The translations under genes were made by a program, and so were the position numbers. From the NCBI GenBank assembly GCA_035628135.1, contig DASPKM010000004.1, positions 366,392 to 430,391 of the forward strand: a stretch of 64,000 nt of DNA. Direction: 5' to 3'. A model generated the notes under the pieces. The model was not told the origin of the DNA, made no database searches, and was given only the letters and a program-made list of their open reading frames with translations. The first letter of the stretch is position 1. Every line of letters starts with the position of its first letter. Below are positions 54,501 to 63,500 of the stretch, piece by piece. The DNA comes from DASPKM01 sp035628135 (GTDB lineage: Bacteria; Bacteroidota; Bacteroidia; Chitinophagales; Chitinophagaceae).

Positions 54501-57500
54501 TTTCGCCGCTTAATTCCTGCAGCTGCCAAACAGCATAATCCTTGTATTGGATTGGCAATGGGGCCAGCATGTTGTCCTTTCCTGCGCGGTGCGCATCGTA
54601 CAATGCCAACACTTCGCCTATCAATACGTTGATCGACCATTCGTCTGAAATAATGTGGTGGATGTTGCAGAGGAATAAATGCTCATCGTCTTTTATCCGC
54701 AACAATTTTACTCTCAGCAAAGGTCCGCGTTGCAGATCGAATGGTTCTAATGAAGATGCCTGTATCTCATTTTGTGCGGCCAGCTCGGCGTCTTCCTCAT
54801 TGCGTAAATCCTTATGATCGACTGCAAAGCCGCTTTGTTCGAATGGCAGTATCCGTTGGCGTGCTTCGCCATCCACCAATTCGAATACGGTGCGCAGGCT
54901 TTCATGCCGTTGTACCAATTCATGGAAGGCCCACGACAATGCCGCTCCGTCCATTGTTCCCCTGAAGCGATAGCTTAGCGGAATGATGTATGCAAGCGAC
55001 ATTTCTTCGAACTGGTTCAATACCCACAAACGGCGTTGCGCATGCGAAATAGGATAAGTATCCTGTTCGGGCGCTTTATCTATAGGCTTGTAGGCTTGCC
55101 GGCGCGAATTGGTTACCAATAATGCCAGGTCAGACAATACTGAGTGCGTGAACAACTCTTTCAGCTCGAGCTTCACGGAAAGTTCCTTGTATATCCTCGA
55201 CATTACCTGCACCGCCTTGAGCGAATGGCCTCCGAGATCGAAGAAATTATCGGCCATGCCTACCTGCTGGCGGTTCAGCACTTCTTCCCAAATGGCAACC
55301 AGTTTCTTTTCGATGGTAGTGCGCGGCGGAATGTATTCTCTTGCGGGGCTTCCATCGGCCTGCGGCAATGCCTTCTTATCCACTTTACCGTTCGGGGTAA
55401 GCGGAATATTCTCTACCTGCACAAACCAGGCAGGGATCATATAATCTGGTAATTGCTGCTGCAGGTAGCTCTTCAGCGTGGGAGCATCCAATGTTTCATC
55501 CGAGGTAAAATAGCCCACCAGGAATTTATCGTCTTGTTTGGAGCGTGCGATCACCACCGCCTGCTTAATGGCAGGATGCGAAGCCAATGCACGTTCCACT
55601 TCACCGGGCTCGATGCGGTAACCGCGGATCTTCACCTGCTCATCTATCCTGCCAAGGTATTCGATGGTGCCATCGGGCAGCCAGCGGCCGAGGTCACCCG
55701 TTTTGTACAGCTTGCTGCCGTCGTTTGTAAATGGATTGTCGATGAATTTTTGTTCTGTGAGCTCGGGACGGTTCAGGTAACCACGGGCCACCTGCGCGCC
55801 GCCAACACATATTTCTCCCTTATTGCCGGACGTTACCAGCTTATGCGCTTTATCTACGATATATACCGTTCCATTGGTCACCGGCCTTCCTATCGGTAAT
55901 GAGTAACTGTTATCTGCCAGTTCCCTGACATGGTGCTGTATCGCCGTTACCGTGATCTCGGTAGGACCATACTTATTATAAAATGCAACCCGATCCATCC
56001 ATTTTGCAGCAAGTTCTTTTTTACACAGGTCGCCGCCGGCCACTACCCTTCTTAGGGCGCCCGCATTTTCTCCTTTCAGGTTCTCGAGGAATCCCGGGGT
56101 GGCGTGAAGGTGTGTAATGGATTGGTCGAGCACGAATTGCTCAAACGCATCGATATCGTATTGCAATCCCTGCGGGAACATTACCAACGATGCCCCGTTA
56201 AGCAATGCAAGGAATATCTGTTCAACCGAAGCATCAAAACAGTAGTTGGAGAACTGCAATATCTTTTCATCACTGGTCATGCCAAAGAAATTGGTTTGGC
56301 CTTTTATGAAGTTCACCACGTTCCGGTGCTCTATCATTACGCCTTTCGGCTTGCCGGTAGACCCGGAAGTATAAATAATATAGGCAAGGTGGTTAGGTTG
56401 AATGTCCGGGTTGATGAATGTGTTGGCGCGCCCGTTGAATAATTCCTCGTCCAGTACAATGGTTTCGATGCCCGTTGTGGGTATTTTATCAACGACGGCT
56501 GGCGTGGTAATGATCATCGAAGCGCCGGTGTCTTCCAGCATGTAGCGGATACGATCGGCTGGATAATCAGGATCGATGGGAACATAAGCGCAGCCTGCTT
56601 TGAGAACACCCAGTATGGCAACGATCATTTCTATCGAACGGTCTATACAGATGGGGATGAGCATTTCCGTAACCGCTCCTTTGGCACTTAAATAATGCGC
56701 CAAGCGGTCTGCTTTTCCATTCAATTCAGCATAAGTGAGCCGCTCGTCTTTAAATATTATCGCAAAGTTATCGGGCGTATTTGCAACCTGTTGTTCGAAC
56801 AGGCTTACGAGTGTATCATCCTGCGCACATTCTACGGTAGTAGCATTGTATTCCCGCAGGAGTTGGTCCACTTCTTCGTCGGCCAGGTACTCATACTCGT
56901 CCAATGCCTTGTCAGGATCATCGGAAATGGCACCCAGCAAGCGGTCCAGGTGATAACACATTTTTTCGATCCGGGCTTCATTGAATATGTCCGTATTATA
57001 CTCTATTGAAAGCTGCAAACCATCCGGCCGTTCGCCGAAATGGAAGGTAAGGTCGAACTTGCTGATGGGGACTACCAGCGCGCTGTCTGATATCTCAACG
57101 CCATCCAATGCGGGAGTATCGCTCTTGCCTTCTTCGTCGAGGTTTTCCAATGAAACCATTACATCGAATATGGCCGATCGGCTCATGTCGCGCGAAAGGT
57201 CGAGGTCTTCCACGAGCCTGTCGAATGGATATACCTGGTGATTATATGCCTCCAGCGCGGTTTGTTTCACTTCCTGCAACAATCCCCTGAAGCCTGCGCC
57301 GGCATTAAATTGCGTGCGCAGCACCAGCGTGTTCACATAAAACCCTATCTGGTCTTCCAGGTCAGGATGTTCCCTACCGGCAACTGGCGAGCCAACAATA
57401 ATATCCTGCTGACCTGTGTAACGGTACAACAGCAGTTTAACGATCGCCACCAATCCCATGAAGAGCGTGGCATCCTGTTCGCGGTTCAGTGCGGAGAATT

Positions 57501-60500
57501 TTTCGAGACGGGCCGTGGGCAGCCAGCGATAACACTGTTTACCATTGTACGTTTTAACGGGCGGCCGCGGCCTGTCCCCTGCCAGCTCTATCACGGGCAG
57601 TTCTCCTGACAGCTTATTCAGCCAGTATTGCTGGTGGGTAGCAAGGCTTTCGCCACTCAGTTCCTGCAATTGCCAGGCGGCATAGTCCTTATACTGTATG
57701 CGCAATGGTGGCAGCACATCTGCCTTGCCGCTGCGGTATGCATCGTACAATGCCAGTACTTCTCTTACCAATACATTGATAGACCACTCGTCGGATATAA
57801 TATGATGAATGTTGAAAAGGAACAAATGCTCATCGTCCTTTATTCTTAGCAGCTTAACCTTGAGCAGGGGGCCCCGTTCCAAATCGAATGGTTCAGCGGA
57901 TGATAGCTGTATCTCGGTTTGCGCTGCCAATTCCGGATCTTCCTCGTTACGCAAATCCTTGTGATCAACCGCAAAACCGCTTTGCTCAAACGTGAGTATC
58001 CTTTGCCGTGCCTCTCCATCCACCAACTCGAATACGGTGCGCAGGCTTTCATGCCGCTCTACCAACGCGTGGAACGCCCAGGCCAACGCTTCGCCATCCA
58101 GCATGCCTTTGAACCGGTAGCTCATTGGAATGATATACGCCAGTGCAACTTCTTCGAACTGGTTCAGCACCCACAAACGGCGTTGCGCATGCGAAATTGG
58201 ATAAGTATCCTGCTCTTCCACCCGCTCGATTTGCTTGTATGCCTGCCTGCGCGAATTGGCCACCAGTGCCGCAAGGTCCGACAGAATAGCATGTGTAAAC
58301 AGGTCCTTCAATTCCAGCTTTACCGACATGTCCTTGTAAATCCTCGACATTACCTGCACGGCCTTAAGGCTGTGCCCGCCCATTTCAAAGAAATTATCGG
58401 CCATGCCAACCTGCTCGCGGTTCAATACCGATTGCCATATGCCCGCAAGCTTTTTCTCTATGGAATTGCGGGGTGCTATGTATTCTTTTACAGATCTGCC
58501 TTGTGGATCGGGCAAGGCCTTCTTATCGATCTTTCCATTGGGAGTGAGCGGAATGCTTTCCAGCGGGATCAGCCAGGACGGGACCATGTGCGCCGGCAAC
58601 TGGCCCGAAAGCCATGAACGTACTTCCTCGGGGTCGAGTGTTGTGGAAGGAACATAATAACCCACCAGGGATTTTTCGTTTTGCCAATTGTATGCTGTAA
58701 CCACGGCCTGCGTAATATTCTCGTGCGAGGTGAGCGCTTGTTCCACTTCGCCCAGTTCGATCCGATAGCCACGGATCTTTACCTGGTGGTCGTAGCGGCC
58801 CGTAAATACCACTCTTCCGTCGGGCAGCCAATAGCCAGTGTCACCGGTCCTGTATAACCGGCCGTCGCCAAATGGGTTTGCAATAAATTTTTCTGCTGTA
58901 AGTTCTTCGCGGTTATGGTATCCTCTTGCCAGGCCTGCGCCCCCAATGCAAATTTCTCCGCGCACGCCAATTCCCTGCAATTGCATTTTCTCGTCTACGA
59001 TGTACACTGTGCGGTTTGCAATAGGCTTGCCGACTATGTTCGTATTCGCCAATGAATCCACCTTATTGTATGTAGTGCAAATGGTAGATTCCGCGGGACC
59101 GTAAGTATTATAAACAGGAACTTTTTCAATGAGCTTATCGATATAGCTTGCTTTCAATTCATCGCCGCCGCTCAGGATCACGCGTAAAGAAGAAAGTCCA
59201 TCCTGTAATTGATTGAGCCCGTTGATCACCAATGGGGTCGTACTGATAATGGTCACCTGCTCCTCGTCGATGATCGATGCGAGGGCTTCTATATCCCTTC
59301 CACCTTCTTTGGCTATTACCAGTTTGGCGCCTGTTGAAAGCGGCGCAAATACTTCTTCCACCATGGTATCAAATGCAACCGAACACTGCTGCACAACGGC
59401 ATCTTCGTGGGTAATGTTGAAGTAGTTAACAACGGTTTGGATGTAATCTGCTATGGAAGCGTGTTCAATCAGCACGCCCTTGGGTTTGCCGGTAGAACCG
59501 GACGTATAGATCACTTGCGCCAGTTGGTGTGGTGCAGGCAGAGACAATGGATCATGCGTTTCACATGCATCGACAGCAGGCTGTGCTTCCTGCAATAACA
59601 CCGCATTTTCAAAGCCACGCTTATCAGTCAGCAATAGTTTAACCGAAGCGTCCTGTAATAAATAATTGATCCTTTCTTCGGGATAATCAGGATCTATAGA
59701 CAGGAAAGCCGCGCCTGATTTGAGTATGGCCAATAAAGTAATTACGGTTTGTTCGGACCGGTCTACGAGCGAACCTACCAATTCACCAGGTTGTACATCG
59801 AAAGTAGTGCGCAGGTAGTGCGCAAGCCGGTTGGCCCGTTCATTTAATTCCCGGTAGGTGATCCTGTAATCTCCGGCAACCAGTGCAATGGCATTTGGAT
59901 AGTTTGCAACGCTCTGCGCGAACATGTCCACCACGGTACGTGGTTCATAATGGAAGGCGGTATTGTTGAACTCCTGTTGAATGAGCAATTGCTCATCCAC
60001 GGTAAGGTACTGCAACTGCTGCAGCGATTGTGCAGGTTGTTCTATTATGGTTGACAACAACTGCTGCAAGTACTTTGCAATGCGTTCGATGCGCTCACGG
60101 TCATAGATGTCCATGTTGTATTCAATCGACATCATCATGCCGTCGGCCGCTTCACGGAAGAAGAAAGTGAGGTCAAACATGCTTACGGGAATGGCCAGTG
60201 CATTGTCTTCCACAGCAATTCCGTCGAGCGCCTGGGCCGCGCCGCCTTTTTCTTCGGTATCTGCCGCATTTTCCAATGTTACCATTACGTCGAACAAGGG
60301 CGAACGGCTCATATCACGTGTCAGCTTCAGTTCTTCTACCAACCGGTCGAATGGATATACCTGGTGGTTATATGCTTCCAGCGCATTCTGCTTCACCTGG
60401 TCTAGTAATTGTGCAAATCCTGATTGCACATCCAATTGAGTGCGCAATGCGAGGGTATTTACGTAGAACCCAATCTGGTTTTCCAAATCGGGATGTTCTC

Positions 60501-63500
60501 TTCCCGCAACGGGGAATCCTACTATTATGTCTTTGTCACCGGTATACCGGAACAGGAACGCTTTTACAAGGGCTACTACTCCCATGAACAGTGTTGCATT
60601 GGATTGGCGGCACATTTCGGTAAAAGGCTTCGTAAGTTCCTGCGGCAATACAAACTGCAATTGCTCGCCGCGATAGGTCTGCACGGCAGGCCGCGGGCGG
60701 TCGCCGGGCAGGTTGAGCACCGGTATTTCGCCCGAGAATTTATCCAACCAGTATTGCTGGTGTGCCGCGAGCTTTTCTCCGGTCAGTTCCTGTTGCTGCC
60801 ATGCCGCATAGTCTTTGTATTGTATCGGCAACTGTTCCAGCGCCACAGGTTGCTGCAAATGGTAGCTGTTGTACAGGCTTAACACTTCGCGTACGATCAC
60901 CTGCATGGACCATTCGTCGGATATGATGTGATGAATGAACAGCATGAACAGGTAGTCCGTATCCGAAACCTGCAGCAGTTTTACCCGGAGCAAGGGGCCA
61001 TCCTGCAGGTTGAACGGCTTGACGCCCTCGCGCATATCGCGGTCCGCGGCCGCTTCGGGGTTTTCTTCGCCGCGCATGTCTTTATAGTCTACGGCAAAAC
61101 CTGCATCTTCGGTTGTACGTATACGTTGCCTCGGCTCGCCGTCTACCAGCTCAAATACCGTGCGAAGGCTTTCATGGCGATCTACCAGGGTGGTGAATGC
61201 AGCTTCAAAGGCCGGGCGGTCAAGTTCTCCCTTCAGCCGGTAGCTTACCGCCATATAATAAGCCAGCGCCACTTCTTCAAACTGGTTCAATATCCAGAGG
61301 CGGCGTTGCGCGTGCGAGAGCGGATAAGTATCCTGTTCGGGCACCCGTTCGATGGCCTGGTATGCCTGGCGGCGTGAATGCGTTACGAGCTCAGCCAACT
61401 CGGACAGCACAGCGTGCGTGAACAGGTCCTTCAACTCCAGCTTAACCGATAATTCTTTGTACACTCTCGACATTACCTGCACAGCCTTGAGCGAGTGACC
61501 GCCCAGGTCGAAGAAGTTGTCTGCCATGCCTACCTGTTCGCGGTTAAGCACGTCTTTCCAAATGGCGGCAAGTTTCTTTTCTGTTGCGGTACGTGGGGCG
61601 ATGTATTCCTTTGCAGGTTTTCCATCAGGCTCCGGCAAAGCTTTTTTATCCAACTTGCCATTGGGCGTAAGCGGGATGCTTTCGATTTGTACCATCCAGG
61701 ATGGTATCATGTATTCCGGCAGTTGTGCGCGCAGGTAAGTACGCAGCGCTGCAACGTCCAGGCTGGATGAAGCGGTATAGTAAGCAACTAACCCCGTGTC
61801 GCCCCGTTGATGGTGCGCAATTACTACTGCCTGGGTTATATCGTGGTGCGTTGATAATGCCTGCTCTATTTCACCCGGCTCTATTCTATAGCCGCGAATC
61901 TTAACCTGGTCGTCTGAACGGCCAATCAATACGAGCGTGCCGTCGGGCAGCCAATAACCCGTATCGCCTGTCCTGTATAATCTTCCTTTACCAAAGGCAT
62001 TGGCGATAAATCTTTCTGCGGTAAGTTCATTGCGATGGTGATAGCCTCTCGCAACACCCGTGCCGCCGATAAAAATCTCGCCGTACACACCTACCGGCTG
62101 CAGGTGGAGATGTTCATTCATCACATACAATTGCATATTGCTGATCGGCTTGCCGATAGTAATGCGTTCGCCGGGTTGAACCAATGCAATGCTGCAACCC
62201 ACGGTAGTTTCAGTAGGGCCATATTCGTTGTATACTTTAATATCGGAATTGAGCGAATGCAGCAATGACACCTGCTGATCGGTCAGGACTTCACCGCCAG
62301 CTATCACTGTATCGATAGCAGTTGCGGCCAGGTCCAACTCTTTTAGCAGGTTGATATGCGAGGGCGTGAGCTTCACTGCGCGAATGGCCTCATGATTGAA
62401 TATCGTTTCCAATGTACGGGGAACGTCGCTGCCGGGATAGAGGTACATTGCATCCCCACGCAATAATGTAGTGAGGATGCTGGTAACTGTAAGATCGAAG
62501 GCAAGAGAAGTAAAGACGGCAAAGGGATAACCGGCAGGCTCACGTTGTTGATCGTCTATCCTAAAACCAAAATAATATTCGTTTGCCCATAACAGGTAGT
62601 TCAGCAAAGACCGATGCTCAATCATTACCCCCTTGGGCTTTCCGGTAGAACCCGAGGTGTACATCACGTACGCCAGGTCACCGGGCCGGATTGCAATCGG
62701 CAGGTCTATATCATTGTAATACGGCAATTCCGCCTCTATATCATGGATGTTCACCCATGCAAGGCCTTCCGTGGGCGCAGGGCGGTCGCTGATCATCAGC
62801 TGCGCATCACCATCCTGCAATAAATACTGAATGCGCTCTGTTGGATAACCGGGATCGATCGGCAGGTAAGCAGCACCGGTTTTGAGAATGGCCAACAATG
62901 CAATGGGCAACTCCAACTGCCTGTCCATCATCAACCCTATCAACTGGTCAGGCTTTACCGGGTAATGATGCAGAATGTAATTCGCCAGCTGGTTTGCACG
63001 TTTCTGCAGGCTTGCATAGTCAAGGGTTTGTTCTCCGCAGATTGCCGCAGGGCGGTCTGAATATCTTGCCGCCTGTTGCGCAAAAAGATCAACAAAGGTT
63101 GCTGTACGCTCTTCAAGAACAGGACGATTGAAATCATGCAGTAATTGTTGCTGCTCTTCTTCGGATAAGTAATCCAGTTCCTGCAAGGGTTGTTCAGGAA
63201 ATTGCAGCAATGCATCGAGTAACTGTTGCAGGTGCTCGGCCATCCGCAATGCACGTTCCTTGTGATAAATGTCCGTATTGTATTCCAGCGTTAATGCAAT
63301 ACCGCCAGGATGGTCAGAGAACCAGAAAGTAAGGTCGTACAAGCTGGTGATCACGTCTACCATCGACTGGTTCACATCCATTCCTTCCATTTCGAGTTGC
63401 GGACCCGCATCCACCTCTACATTGCGCATTACCATTGCCACGTCGAACAGTGGGTTGCGGCTAAGGTCTCTTACGAGGTTTAGCTCATCTACCAGTTTAT

